Part shown: one piece after another, positions 43,397 to 55,960 of the stretch
How the letters are laid out: each line of letters starts with the position of its first letter
How positions within the stretch are numbered: the first letter of the stretch is position 1
NCBI GenBank assembly: GCA_024114885.1
Contig: CP099427.1
Location: forward strand, 620,001 to 684,000
Reading direction: 5' to 3'
DNA from: Septoria linicola
Taxonomy: Eukaryota > Ascomycota > Dothideomycetes > Mycosphaerellales > Mycosphaerellaceae
Length of the DNA: 64,000 bases
Made by a program: the position numbers and the translations under genes
The notes under the pieces: generated by a model
Told to the model about the DNA's origin: nothing
The model's database searches: none
Seen by the model: the letters and a program-made list of their open reading frames with translations, nothing else

Positions 43397-45774
43397 CTAT
43401 AGACCACAATTAGCGACCCCTAAGCCTCTATCTCTGGCAATAGTCAGCCACTCCACATCCTGCATTCTGCGGCCCGAGGAAGCCGCAAGTCTTTGCTCTT
43501 CACACACCGCAACAAGCAGCTGCCTCGTGCGATACGTATTTTGCCCAATGCCGTGCCCCTCGAAAGCCCTGATCAGATCTACCGCGCGGGCTTTCGATTC
43601 GCCCTTGGTGCTAGCGACGCCTGCGATGAAGATAGCGAAGACTGTATTTCGTTGATCCACAGCACCTTGCTCGACCTGTTGTCCAGCAATTCCGAGGATC
43701 GCTAATACTCGCCGCTCTGTGTCTGCTTGGAGTTCTACGTAGTTGGCGATTGGTATCTGTCGCTGGCCTGGAAACATGCTGGTGCGGGTATAGATTGCTG
43801 TGGCATGGTACAGTAGCAGTGCTCCTACGAAAACCGTCCTGACACGATCTGGAAGTCCTGAAGCGCTCTGTAGTGATTCCGAAGCTAGATAAGGCGGAAT
43901 TGCTTGCTGCCAAAAATTATGAAGATCATGCTGCGCCTGGGCTGTCGCAGCTGTCCACTGAGCAGACCTGCCTGGGGAGATTGGCTTATGGCTGGAGACT
44001 GCAGCTCGAAACTGCTGTGCTGTTTGAGCAATCTTGGCCGCGCGCAGCACAACACCTTCGTTCAGTCGAAGGACTGCTGGGAATACTTGTGCTTCATGAG
44101 GCATGAAAGCTCCTGCTCCGGAGGTCTGAGCAACCGTCAGACACGGCACTTGTTGATCCAGCGATGGCAGCATGTTGTTCTGCATGATTGTCTCGACAAA
44201 CTCGCAAGTTCCGCTTCCCATCAGGCAAGCATACATGTCGAGCTCGCATATGGCCCAGATCGTATATGCATTGAGTTCTCGACCTTGCTTATGGTGATGT
44301 CGTTGCACCGCTAGTCGTCGTAGCTGATTGAGGTGCTCCGCCCACATATCTGTGCCGTCGTCATCGGACTGCATGGGTATGCAAACATCGTACACGAAGA
44401 GGAGGTAATGCCTGAAGAAGACACCATCCGAAAGCATGTCGTTGGCCGAACCGGACGAGGCTGCAGCCGCAAGTGCTTGATGGTAGTTCTGCATAGCTTC
44501 CTCCAGCGACGAACGGCCAGTGTAAGCAAGATTGAGTGCGCTGATAGCACAAATCGCATGCTGGAGTGGTGGGAATCGTGCTGCCTCGCGCTCGAGGACA
44601 TCTTTCGTCGAGCCTTGCGATATGACACCAGGTATCGCATCTGACTGCGGATGAACCAGCCTTGGGATGATGTACTGCCGGAAGTGTCTTATCAACGGCT
44701 CATTTGGTCGGGTGACCGGTGTTTGAGGCGCTGAGACCAGACCGGGGGTATAAGGAGGACTAGTGATTGTGAGTTGCTGCATGGTCTCAGGGAAGCCATC
44801 GTGCGGCCCAACTGGAAATACTGTGATAGGAGACACGTCCTCGAACTTGTCCAAGATGACCGTGTTGGGATCAGCTGGCATTGTGACAGACCGACTCAAG
44901 CCAAGTTGTGGGCTACCATAGCCGCCTCGAGATGAGTGAGCACTAGTCCTTCGACTGTCGTAGATGGGAGAGGGTGCAGAAGATGCATATTCTGGCAAGT
45001 CATGGAAACTCTCTGGCGTGACCACCACACCAAAGGTGCCCGGCCTATGTATGAATGCTTTCCGTTCGCGTTCTTCATCAGATGTCAGGACAGAAAACTC
45101 TGGCAGGTCGTCAGGCTGATCGAGTGGCCCAGGACTGGTGCTCTGCGTGCGTGCCAGTGGATCCCACACAGCATTGCCCTCTGTGTTGACATTTTGAAAT
45201 TTGGTTTGTGTATTCGTAGTCGCATCGCTGAAGTTCCACCTATGGTCCCAAGCGCACTCGCGATTCAGTCTTGTGCAAGGTCCGCATCGTGGATCTAGTC
45301 GATAGCATGAATTGTCAGCACGATCCCGCGAAGGTTGAAGCTAGCGTGGCGACCCTGATAGGTCGACAGAGATGCTTGTGAGTATACCCTGAGATTCTTC
45401 TGCCAGTCACTCATGAAGATGAGACGATAAGTGTACTTACGTGCTTCATCGCACTTCACTTTGCGGCCACGACACGTCCAGCATCCAGCTCGGGAACGAT
45501 GCGATAGCCGTGAAGTCCGCCCAGTGGTTGAGGAGGATTGAGGTGCTCTATCGCGAGTCGGCGCGGGTTTTGCGTCTCGAGGAGCCAGCGTTGGTAAGTG
45601 GTTTCGTTTCTGCTTCGAAGACCCAGACCCGCCCTCCTGGCGACTTTCTTGCATGATGATACCAGGTTGATGTTGCGGGAGCGGCCGATCGCGTTGTGCT
45701 GATGAAGATGTGGTCAATATACCCGACGAGGAAGCCAATGATCGGTTGGCGACCGTTGCTCTTCTGGTAGACAT
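43397..45774 (-). CDS. Zn2Cys6 fungal transcription factor
   Basis: Two exons, 45774-45441 and 45294-43397 (146-base GTAAGT..TAG intron), encode 743 residues. The intron splits the binuclear zinc cluster, whose six cysteines fall at 98, 101, 108, 115, 118 and 125 (C-x2-C-x6-C-x6-C-x2-C-x6-C) with RAGCWTCRGRKVKCDEA before and PRCGPCTRLNRECAW after the splice. The PRCGPCTRLNRECAW form, directly followed by a W-x2-R-W segment, is typical of the Fungal_trans_2 (ARCA-like) group. The long C-terminal helical region (from about residue 270) carries the regulatory domain. A Ser/Pro-rich linker lies between. It should act in the nucleus as a DNA-binding activator or repressor. Targets are unknown, and no cluster of co-regulated biosynthetic genes surrounds it. 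Confidence 0.9.
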
Positions 45775-47277
45775 GCAGGTAGATCCTTATTATTCAGTCC
45801 CAAGTTGAAACCATCGAAATCCTCAGAGCTTGATGATGGAAAAATGCCGTGTTGCTAGCGCTCCGTGTATATATATGAACTTTAAACGAGCAACATCGCC
45901 GCACAAGCAAAGCAACAACCTACAAGCAACGTCAGTACGTAGCATTTGGCCAATGTCCACCTTTTGGGTGTGCCCGAGCGCGTGGATCATGAGGAAATGC
46001 AGCCACAATCAGGATGAGGTGTTGTGCGTTGCCTCTATCTTTCTACAGGATTCGGCTCCAGCTTCGGAGCACTTTGTTAGAGCCTAGGTGAAGGGGTCCC
46101 CGACAGTGCCATGCTATCATCAGCCGCATGGCTTGACATCTGAAGACTAAAAGCAAAGCCAAAGAGTAGTGGCTGCCACATGCTGCCACGTTCTGTCTAT
46201 GCGCCGGTGGTGAACTCGTTTTACTGGTAGGGCAGAGCAGGTGATTGGTGGCGGGACATTGCTTGTTCGCCTAGCCTGGCATAAGTGAGCTGTGTAAAGC
46301 AAAGCTGTAACAAGGTCTGCAGTGGTGGCTCTGCGCCTGTGTCATGACCCCAGCCTAAGCGAACGAGATATGCTGTATGACCGCAGATGTGCAGCAGGCA
46401 TCCTGCGTGAGGTGAGCGCCCGCTGCCCTACGAGGCGTTGGAACGACCCGCTAGCGGGCAGATGGCATTAGGGTATCACGCGATATCTTTGTCTCCAAAC
46501 TGTCGTGCTCGCATACACGTGGGGAGGCGCGCCTTCTAGAAGCTGAGCCGGTAGTTCAAAGGTGACACGATGCCCATAGATAGGCACATGGGCTCATACG
46601 TCTGCTGGCTCCGCACCAACGTTCGCCTGTTGGGTGGGCACAAGTCCGCTGCATCAGCGCAGTCCTAGCTTGTGGAAGTGGCTCCAGCACCACGCGCGCA
46701 CGCCAATAGGAAGACGTCCAGATGGAGGAGAGCGCTTTTGAGGCTGCACCAAACCGTAATCCAGGGAGAGCACGCGAAGGATTTTCCATAGCCTCGGAAT
46801 CACAGTGCGTCCTTGACACTTTGCGCCGCATAGTGTCCAAAATAAGGCCCAACAAGTGACGTGCGTCGTCGGCGTCGTGATTTTCGGGTTAGCACCAAGC
46901 CAAGCACAAACACAGTAATCGCATGGATGGGTGTAGAGACACGAAGCTGGTGGAAGGGCGAGACCTCTCGGCGGTTGGGCCCGCGTGGCGACATCAGCCA
47001 CAGAAGTCTGGCCATCGCAACTTCTCCTTCACTTTCCCAACGACTACTTTACACTCACGCGATCAATGGCAGCACCATTAATCAAGACGGAATTGATGAA
47101 TCTGAGCCGGAAGGTCACACACCAGCCACGAGAAGTGAGCCTCCGCATGGCATTGCAATGCAAATACTGCAAGACGACAATGTCTCGGTCTACGGATGGC
47201 TGCAGCGAGGCTGAAGTCTAGCTCCGGCACGACATACCCACGTGCTAGCCATGTGAGCAGTCGTACAGAACAGTGCC
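45775..47277. other. Gene-poor region of about 1.5 kb
   Basis: This stretch separates the transcription-factor start from the ECM29 stop. Several short frames occur on both strands (for example 46985-47221 plus, starting MATSATEVWPSQL), but none has a domain or convincing splice structure. It is probably the long upstream region of the regulator gene. No repeats or RNA gene are seen. Confidence 0.4.
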
Positions 47278-50200
47278 TCATGGCTGCACCGCCGAGTCTA
47301 GAACTTGCCGCACCTCCAATGATGGTTCGTCTCCCACCGATGCGCGGATGTCACTCTCCATCTCCTTCACCAATGCGGGAGACGACGTCACCGCTGCAAG
47401 CACCGCTTGCGCCCTCAATAGGCGTATTGCCTGAATAGTAATGGAAGATCCGAACAGCAAGGACTTCAGTTCCATTATGGCTGTAGCCTCCAGCTTAAAG
47501 TTCCGCTCTTCTTTCCGGACACGATCGAACATGGCTTGGATACTTTCGAACGTGCTCCGCAATGTTCGTGCACTTGTGGCTATCTTTGCAGAAGCCACTT
47601 CGTGCAGGACTCGCGATGTGTTGCGAGCAAGGGCCACCTCGTCTGAGACGTGAGGATTGATAGAAGCGAAAAGGGCTTCGATTGCACCCGCCATTGTGGT
47701 TTCTTTGCTTCATGGTTGTCAGCCCGGATAAAGGCCACGAGGTGGGCTTGCACTTACATGTCATCTGCCTTGCGGCTGTTGTCAGATCCGTCGATCTCCA
47801 TGGCGTCTTCGTCTGGCGTTTCTTTCAGCAACGGATCGACAGCGTCGAAAACCGCATCACTCATGTCGACATCGGTCCGTGCTAGCGCTACTCGAGCGAG
47901 AGCACCTATCGAATGCTGCCGATAAGCTGCATTCTGACGTTTGGCTTCTCGAATTGCAATCTAACACGCCATCGGTTAGCGAAAAGGCGTTCATGCTGCC
48001 CAAATGGCTCGGGACCATCTAACATACCGTCACAATGGCGGCGCGCACAGATGCGTTCTCCAAATAGAATGACTTGGCAGCCTCTACGAACTTGGCAAAG
48101 GCAAACAAAACCTCCTCTTTGCCATCCCAAGTCTTTCCCGAGAGTGCCTTCTCGATGGCAGGCCACAAAGCAGCACCAGTGGCTGCCGATAGTTGGGACT
48201 CTCCGACGCATGCGGCTTTCGTAGCTTCGGCCACTGTGCGTGCGGCAGTATGCTTCAAGGTCCACTGTGGCGAGTCCAAGTGTGTTGCGCAAAGCTCCAA
48301 TATCTCTTTGAGATAGAGCTGTGCAGCTCGTGATCCACCTGCAGCCTCCTCCCATGTCTCTTTGAAGTGGCCTTGCACTTGCTCGTGGGAGTCGTGTTTA
48401 CCAACAAAGACGAAAGGCAGAGCTGCCGTGGCAAAGGCGGTGAACTTGTCGCTGGCGTTTTTGGCGAAGGCGAACATCAGCTCTCCCGCAGCTATGCTTC
48501 GTCGTGGCGTGACCGATTCGCGGTCACCTTCGGACTCAAAGTACAGCTTCTTCGCGAAAGTGATGTAGCGAAGAACTTGCTTGTCGGAAGCCCCTCGTAC
48601 AACGTAACCAGCGGCGGCTGCGTATGAGCTGGACACGGTATCATTTCGATCGATGATTAGTCGTTCGAGAAGCTTCAGCGTGTCGTCTACGTAGGGCTTG
48701 AACAACACCATGCGCCTGGTTGCAAGAGACACGAGTATCCTGCTAGAGCCTACTTTGGAGGGAAGACCCACAGCGCTCTTCATGGCAGACTCAAGTCTAG
48801 GCTGGAGCTTTTGCATCGTGTCATCGTCCAGCAGATCCAAGCAACGCTCGATGGCCTCCATCAATGGACTGCTGCGTACACTAGACAAGCGCATGTCGTC
48901 GATCTTTTGCTCGGTGAGGTTGTACTTGGAGGCATTCATATGCACATAATTTACAGCCTCGGGCTCGAGAGAGCTCAATAGTCCTATCAGTCGTTCCACG
49001 AGTTCAGGAATGAACGAGCGCAATGTCGCACCGTTGGCCTTCTTGATGATCTCGAGAAGAGTGTGCACCGAGAAGAGCTGGGTGTCTTTGGCGCTCGATT
49101 CCATTCCTGATGGAGAGAGTAGGAATGGCAACACATGCTTCAGCATCGCGGATGCATTCTTGGTTGAGCTGTGGTCAGCCTCCAAAGCCCTTGTGAGGAC
49201 ACCAGTCAGGGTCCTTGCAAGCGAGGACGCAGCGGCGCGTACTGATTCCTTGATATCGTCTAGCACCTTGAAGCACTGACCCCAGATTCGTTCCAGATAC
49301 TGCTCATACTTCTCGAGCGGTCTTCCTTGCACCAGATCAGCAATCGCAGCACAGCATGCTTGACGCACCCGCCACTCCTTGCCAAGTATGCTTGATAGCA
49401 GATCCTCCATTATTGCATCGAAATGCTTGTCAATGGTTGCAGCAGAATCGGGTACCAGAGCAGTCCAGATGTCGTTCATCGAGCGTTGAACGCCACCGTT
49501 GGGATCGAAACGATACCTGAAGAGCTTGGGATAGAGCTTGGGGTTGTCTGCAAGGTAGCCGTCCACACTGGAGTCGGATAGCACTCTGCTCAGACCAAAT
49601 CGCCCGAACGCCGCTCTGCTCGACCAGATCGCGTTCGACGATGCCATGGACATGAACTTATACACCAAGCTGGAGTCACCTACCTCTGATGCTAAGCTCA
49701 TGATGTCCTTATAGGTTGATACTGACCCATCTCCAGTAGGCAGTTGGCCTGGCTCAAAGAGCTGCGTATCGGCAGCAACATTACCGGCCAGCTGCTGCTT
49801 GTCCGAGGAGAACGAAGACACCAATTCGCGCACAAGATCGTCCTTAAGGCCTCGGTCGCCTTTCTCGTACACCAAGCCTAAGCCGCGAGAAGCACTCTCT
49901 TGGACAAGCTCGTCACGATCTGCCAGACATCTTCTGAACGCCGTCTGGCACTCTGAGAGGCGCGACTGCAGCTTCTCACCGCAAAATTGCACGAGGCACA
50001 AAAGCCACATGACAGCTGCCTTCTTCAGAGCTGGCTTGGTATTCGCGCAGTCCGCAAGAACTTTGTCAACAAGCTTTCCTAGGGTACGCTCTCTCACTTT
50101 GCCGAGCTTTGGCGCTGGGTTGACATCAATGTCAAGCTTCGTAGCCAAGGCAGATGACTCCCAGCCACTTGCGACGTAAGTGAAAGCTTCGCCGACTGTG

Positions 50201-52896
50201 AAGTGCACTTCGGATTGTCGCACCTCATGAAGCTTGTGGAGGTGATCCTGAACTTTCTGCAAGTCTTCGCTGTCCTCTGCGATGATCATCGACAGTTGTC
50301 CGAGGCAGAGAATGGCGGGCTCGTTGCCATCCTTGGCTTTCTGGTAGAGCTTTTCGGAGACTTCTTTCAACGTCGAATGCTCACCTACCAGTTCAGGAGT
50401 CAAGCAACCGAACATGCATAGCTGGCCTATCGACACGAAGCTAGCTTCCTGAAGTAGATCGTCTCGAGCGTTGGTGAAGATACCGAAAAGCACAGCCAGG
50501 TACGTTCTGTAATCGTCCGATTCCACGATTGAACGACCACGGTAGGATGATCTGCTGTGGTAGTACGCTAGACTGACTACCGCACCGTGGACTGCGCTGA
50601 GGCTTGTGCCTACTGCGGTCTCCCACGACTTGGCAGTGTCCAATAGGCTCGACAGCGACGACTCCGCGTTTGCCTTCTCATGAGAGGCAAGGATACCGAA
50701 TGTTTGAGCTGCAGCCATGCGCCGCATGTGATTGTTCGACTTCAATACTGGAAGAAGCGTCGCGCTGCGCTGCGCATGCTTCTCGATAAGAGAATCTGGA
50801 CTCAGGGACAAAAATTCGACCAGACGGCCGTGGTCACTGGCGGCAGTCTTGAGCGAGATGCATTCAAAAAGCGCGCACAAGAGAATGTCAATCGACTGGG
50901 TGTGTTCTGCCGCTGATCTCGAGATGTAGGCCTTAGTAGCATTCCTGGCAGGCAGATCGGATTCTGTCATAGCATCAAGACGGCGCTCCCATTCGCTGTC
51001 GAGGTTGAGTGGTACCTGGGCTTCTTGCAATGCTTGTTGGACAAGGATGCGTCGCGCGTACGCCGTCATCACGGTGTATGAGGATTCGTGAAGCTCTCGA
51101 GCCCTACCCGCAATTGTTTCCGTATCATCGCTGGTGATGCTCGTTTGAGCAACGAAGAATTCCTTCACAACTGCAATGAACGTGGGAAAGGTGATGTCTG
51201 CCTTATCCGCCCCTTCACTTGTACCGTTCAGCATGCGGTACCAGTATGGGCTGAGTCCTCGCTCTCCCTCCTCGCGTACTTCAGGTCGATCGGAAGCTGC
51301 GCCCGCAGCAAGCACATTGACCCATCGCGCCTTGACCGAAGAGTAAGGAAGGCATCTGTTGGCATATCTGACTGCAACGTATCGAGTGCTTCGTAGCCGC
51401 GAATTGCGCTCTAAGTCGGCAGACTGTGTCATCTGACTTACGAGAAGCTCCTCAAGCACTTGCTGCTCGTGCTTCTCAAGTGTGAAGCGATGCATACCGC
51501 CAAGAATCGTCGATAAAGATTCTTCAATGCTGACTGTGATCGAATTGCCAGAAGCGTCTCGCGCAAGTGACTCGAACAGCCATCTCAGCAGATCCAGGGA
51601 TGGATGCTCGTCTTCCACAAGAAGGTTTTTAGGCCCAGTCTTGGCCAGCAGACCAATGACTTCGTATGCGTAAGCACGAGACGTCAAATCCTCACTCGGA
51701 CCAATCTTTGGCCATCCTTGATTTTCAACGAAGTCTCGCAATCTTGAGACGACTGGGACGGCAATTGCCTGCAAGGTGGCTTTGTCGCCGAATCGAGCAA
51801 CAAAGTTGATGTAAGTGAAGATAGCTGCCCTCAGCTTCAATGTCTCTCGGCTAATGTTGCTATTTTGTGCTGGCGCGTTAGACATGACGATGTCTTCGCC
51901 ATCGGGTGTGATCGCAATGCCATCATCTACTAATCTTGTGATGCGATTGTCGAACGTGGTACTCTTGGTAGACTTCGAGAAGAGGGCAAGGATCTTCACT
52001 CGCAAAGGTGGTCGAACTCTGGGAGCAGTGCCTTTTCCGAAGTACAGATCCCATAAGCTCATGATGAGCGCCTCGTCTTCTAAATCCGTGGCGGGCAGCG
52101 CACGCTTCATTACGTCGTCAGCAACATCACTTATGGGCGACGCAGGATCTGCCGATGCGAACAGTGCAGGTAGGAACCGATCGTGATCGTTGAATAATCC
52201 ACTTGCAAGCAGCTTTGTAGCAAGTGTCTTGGTCTGAAGCAGGTTCAACCCTCCAGCAGCTGGGTTCCATTCATCCTTTCCGTTCACATTCAGAAATGCA
52301 TAATCCTCAGTCGTGAGACCAGGACAAGTCGCTGATACATTTGCCGCACCCTTTTGCGGAGTGAAAAGGATCAGTTTGCCAATGTGCGAGGCCAGGTACG
52401 ATGCATCTTCATCGGAGACCACCAGCTTCGCCCGCAGCTCAAGGTCTTCTTTGCTGCCACGAGGTGGTATCACAATCGAAGGCAATATCCGTAGCAGGAG
52501 ATAGAAGATCTGCGATCCATGCTGACCGGTCTTTGCGATACCACTCACTACAACGGGCAGCAACTCAGCCTTCTCGGCATTAGACAGTCTGACCACGCCC
52601 TGTTGAATGTAGAGGAGATCGAAGTGGCGAATCAAGGTATTTTCCTGTTCCTTGAATTGCTTAATGAGTGCAGCTACAGGAAGCTGAATTGATTTCGGTT
52701 GCACTCGAGTGTTGACGTGCTGGCATATCGAAATGACCTTCTTCCGGACACTTTCGTGAGAAGAGGCGAGTTTGAGGAGTACTGGTGCAAGGTAGGTCTT
52801 GAGAATTGCCTCGAGTTTGGCATCTGTGTCCGTGAGGGCGATCTTGAGCTCGACCTTGCCGACGAGTGACAGCTCACGTTGCTCGTCAGAAGCCAT
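47278..52896 (-). CDS. ECM29: Proteasome component ECM29
   Basis: HEAT-repeat adaptor that clamps the 19S regulatory particle to the 20S core and links proteasomes to other machinery. Three exons, 52896-48028, 47960-47758 and 47707-47278, give 1833 residues, matching yeast Ecm29 (about 1870). I start at the ATG at 52896 (MASDEQRELSLVGKVELK) because of its CCATGG context; ten more codons are open upstream. The N-terminal block LRHFDLLYIQQGVVRLS-like text and many helical repeats run the whole length, with late family blocks such as RVRQACCAAIADLVQGRP and AYVVRGASDKQV-like stretches. The second intron (GTAAGT..AAG) has the weaker acceptor; an AG four bases on would break the frame. The far C-terminus reads KEMESDIRASVGDEPSLEV. 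Cytosol and nucleus. Confidence 0.92.
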
Positions 52897-53390
52897 GGTC
52901 TGCAGGGCGAGATCGATGCCAAGCAATGGTCGCTGAGAGGTTGAGCTGTGTTTATGCGGTCCCGATGGTCTGTCTCATGGTGTGGCTCTTGTTCTGATGC
53001 ACCTTTGGTTATAAAGGCTGGAGAATGTGAAGGAGAGTGTGTACCCTATCTGACCAATCTGTCAAAGTGCAAGTCGATGTGCTGATGGAAAGACCGAGAA
53101 ACGCCACAAACAGATGCAGATGCAGATGGCGTCGTCGACAGATTGCAGCCTCGCTCGCTCGTTTTGCGCTTACTAAGCATCAGAACCGCGCCTTCCTCTA
53201 AGTTACTGATCACACACGCGTTCAACATTAGTTGTAGTTGAGGAGTGAGACTCAAAGTGTACGAGAGGATAGTCATATGTATTGTATCGCCATTCAATGG
53301 TGATGTATTCACTTAATCATGCAAGTCATCACACGTACAGCACGTTCGCCTCAGGCGCCTTGACACACGGCCAAGATGCCTGAACTGGTC
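52897..53390. other. Intergenic region upstream of ECM29
   Basis: 494 bases between the ECM29 start and the stop of the leftward kinase gene. It should hold the ECM29 promoter. No other feature. Confidence 0.4.
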
Positions 53391-55427
53391 TCAAGCATCT
53401 TCCGCTTCCACTCGACAAAGGACTTCCTCCAGGAACCCCTCAAGCAGGCCATCGACGCCGTCTCCCATGCCTACAGGTGCCACGCTGTCCCAATGGTCTA
53501 TCTCCTTGAACAGTCGCGACACTTTACTCATGCACTTCCGTATCTGCTCGTGCGTTTGGCGCCAGACAAGAAGATCTTCCGCAGAGAGTGCAGGTTGCGC
53601 CTCGGCTCCATTGGTCCTGCTTGTTTGCGAAGCGCTGTGTTTCCTCTGCAATAGTGACAGCTGGTAAGAGCGACGATGAAGTGCTGCTTCCAGCGCTGGC
53701 ATCACGACTGAGTTCAGAGCTGTGATTTGCTGGTCCTGGGAAACTGACTGCGATTCAGTGAATTGGCTGCCCGAAGTTTGGTAAGCTGAGTCTGTAGAAG
53801 ACCGTCGGGAGTCGGCCTGACTTTGCTCTATTGTCTGATTCTGTGACTTGGCAGCAGTAGGAGGCGCAAAGTTCGGCAAAGGCTTCTGATATAGCTCATT
53901 TGTGGATTGGCTGGTCGAAGTCTGCACTTGCGGCTGGTCTCGCGCTACGACTGCACCATCTAGCTGTGGAGCCATCGAGCCAGTGTGTTGTGTTGCTGGT
54001 ATAGGCGCGGCATTGTCAGTGATCGCTAAGCCCTTCATATACTGTGACATGTCGCTTGCTATGCTTTGCTGTAGAAAGTCGTCGTTCAGAAGTCTCGGCG
54101 TTGCAGGCGTGACTGGTGGCTTCGGTGAAGGGGACGCAGGCTCATGCCGGGGCGTATGTGGAGGCGTGTGTTGTGCCGCGACCGGCTTTCGCGTTGGCGA
54201 GGCCGGCAGTGGTACCTGTGCGGCAGGTCCTGGAGATGGTGGTGGAATTGACCTTTTCGTGGGTGAAGGTGTTTTCGGTAGAGGTGGCGGCAGCATCGCT
54301 CCCCTCATCGTCTGGCCGGGACCTTGGTTCTCGAGATTCTCGCCATCGATGTTCTCCTTGTTTGATACAGTACGTCTGCTGGGTGAGTTGGGCGCATGGG
54401 ATCTTCGCGAATTCATTCCATTGTCGTTGACTGGCCGCAGAGCTGTTCCTGGGTTGCCACGTCTACCGGCAGGCCGAACAGTGCCAAAGTCCCATAGATC
54501 TTCCTCCTCGGCGTTCCGGGAAGGCGAGTTCTCCAGATACTCGTCATCCTCGTTATCTCGATCATCGCGGTGAGTGGCCTGCCACCGCTCGTGCCTTTCT
54601 ATCAACTCGGTCAGGTATGCTGTCCGCTTTGCTTTCCGGATCCAAGGATGTTTCAACAGATCGCGTGCGCTCGGTCGTTCTCGTGGCTCCTTTCGCAGAC
54701 ATCGCCACACGAAGTCCTTGAACTCTCTGCTGAAGTTGCCCTCGAGGATCGGCGCAGGGTTCTTTGGAATCAGAAATAAGACCTTCATGGGATGTATGTC
54801 ACTGTACGGCGGCTCTCCTAGCGCAAGCTCCAGAGCCGTGATGCCCAACGACCAGATGTCTGCCTTGTGATCGTACCCTGACTGCTTGATCACTTCCGGC
54901 GCCATCCAGAATGGTGTGCCCACAAATGTGTTCTTCTTCGTCATGGTCGCGGTGAGCTGGCCCGAAACGCCAAAGTCTGCCAGCTTGACTTGACCATTCG
55001 CCCCTAGTAGAATGTTCGCAGCCTTGATATCGCGATGCAACTTCCCATCGTTGTGCAGATACTCCAGACCCAACAGCAACTCTCTGATAATGATGCAAAT
55101 GTAGTCTTCTGGCAGCACCCCGGGCTTCAGCATATCGCCGCAACTTCCACCAGAACAAAACTCCATAATGATCCACAGATCGGAGCCCTTGAGATATGAG
55201 CCATAGTACTTGGTGACATATGGCGAGTTGAGACCCGACAGGATCGAGATCTCCTGGATGATATCGTCCACCTCGTCGTCGGCATTCTCAACATCGATAA
55301 TCTTGATTGCCACCGACTGGCCAGTACGCTTATCCACGCCTTTGTAAACCTTTCCAAAACTGCCTCCGCCAATGCACGCCTGTTTTGTATACAATGTCTC
55401 CGGATCCGCGTTCTGCATGGTCGCCAT
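53391..55427 (-). CDS. Ste20-family germinal-centre kinase (GCK-III, MST3/4- and Sid1/Kic1-like)
   Basis: A 678-residue Ser/Thr kinase, intronless. The kinase domain occupies about residues 13-265 with all key elements: GGGSFGKVYKG (P-loop), VAIKIIDVE (VAIK lysine), LHRDIKAANILL, DFGVSG, the T-loop GTPFWMAPEV and a GCK-type TYR/QxxLI-like exit ending HPWIRKAKRTAYLTELIERH. The long C-terminus is Pro/Ser-rich and disordered, and ends with a short helical region (LVWRQTHEQIRKCMSKVSRL) that may bind an MO25/Cdc14-like partner. Family members act in septation, morphogenesis and the RAM or septation-initiation pathways. Which fungal ortholog this is (SepL/Sid1, Kic1 or Don3-like) cannot be settled by eye. 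Confidence 0.9.
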   Translation of the reverse strand: MATMQNADPETLYTKQACIGGGSFGKVYKGVDKRTGQSVAIKIIDVENADDEVDDIIQEISILSGLNSPYVTKYYGSYLKGSDLWIIMEFCSGGSCGDMLKPGVLPEDYICIIIRELLLGLEYLHNDGKLHRDIKAANILLGANGQVKLADFGVSGQLTATMTKKNTFVGTPFWMAPEVIKQSGYDHKADIWSLGITALELALGEPPYSDIHPMKVLFLIPKNPAPILEGNFSREFKDFVWRCLRKEPRERPSARDLLKHPWIRKAKRTAYLTELIERHERWQATHRDDRDNEDDEYLENSPSRNAEEEDLWDFGTVRPAGRRGNPGTALRPVNDNGMNSRRSHAPNSPSRRTVSNKENIDGENLENQGPGQTMRGAMLPPPLPKTPSPTKRSIPPPSPGPAAQVPLPASPTRKPVAAQHTPPHTPRHEPASPSPKPPVTPATPRLLNDDFLQQSIASDMSQYMKGLAITDNAAPIPATQHTGSMAPQLDGAVVARDQPQVQTSTSQSTNELYQKPLPNFAPPTAAKSQNQTIEQSQADSRRSSTDSAYQTSGSQFTESQSVSQDQQITALNSVVMPALEAALHRRSYQLSLLQRKHSASQTSRTNGAEAQPALSAEDLLVWRQTHEQIRKCMSKVSRLFKEIDHWDSVAPVGMGDGVDGLLEGFLEEVLCRVEAEDA

Positions 55428-55960
55428 GGCCGCGTTATATTCTTCGTGGTCGCGTCTGTATGAAGGTGGAAATCAGGACTCCGTCCAAGAATCCCTTCGT
55501 GCCTTCTAGGAGTGTCCAAGTCCAAAAGTCGGCCGATCGTCCAAGCTCGTGGTCCAAGTCGACGTGATTATGCTCGAGTCAAGATAAGAACGAACCTCCC
55601 ATGCCGCTTTCCTTTTACTGCCGCCGTATGACCAGCATTTGACGGACAATGATATATGCAAAGAGAAGAAAAAGCGCAGAGACTCGAGGCGGTCTTTTGC
55701 GTGTTGCTACACCGCAGCGCCGTCGTGCGCCAGCTTTGTTGGTAGAGCTCAGTTGTCAAGCGCCGGGATCTTGTAAACATACACAACAGCAGACAGGCCC
55801 TCTCAGCCACTCATTCCATCCCGGACTCGGATGTTGAATGCGCGCTAGTTAGCGACTAGTTAGTGGCGGCCAAGCCCCTCGTGCCTGAGAGCAATACCAG
55901 CAGCTTGGAATCCGACCTCGTTCATCAGTCCAGCTGAAACAGTCACTTTTCACGGACAAG
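55428..55960. other. Divergent promoter region, 533 bases
   Basis: Lies between the leftward kinase and the rightward secreted peptidase. It contains both promoters, and I find no other feature. Confidence 0.4.

Noticed and set aside
46861..47221. Small plus-strand frames in the gene-poor region near 47 kb
   Set aside because: Short, with no domain or clear splicing. Not enough support.
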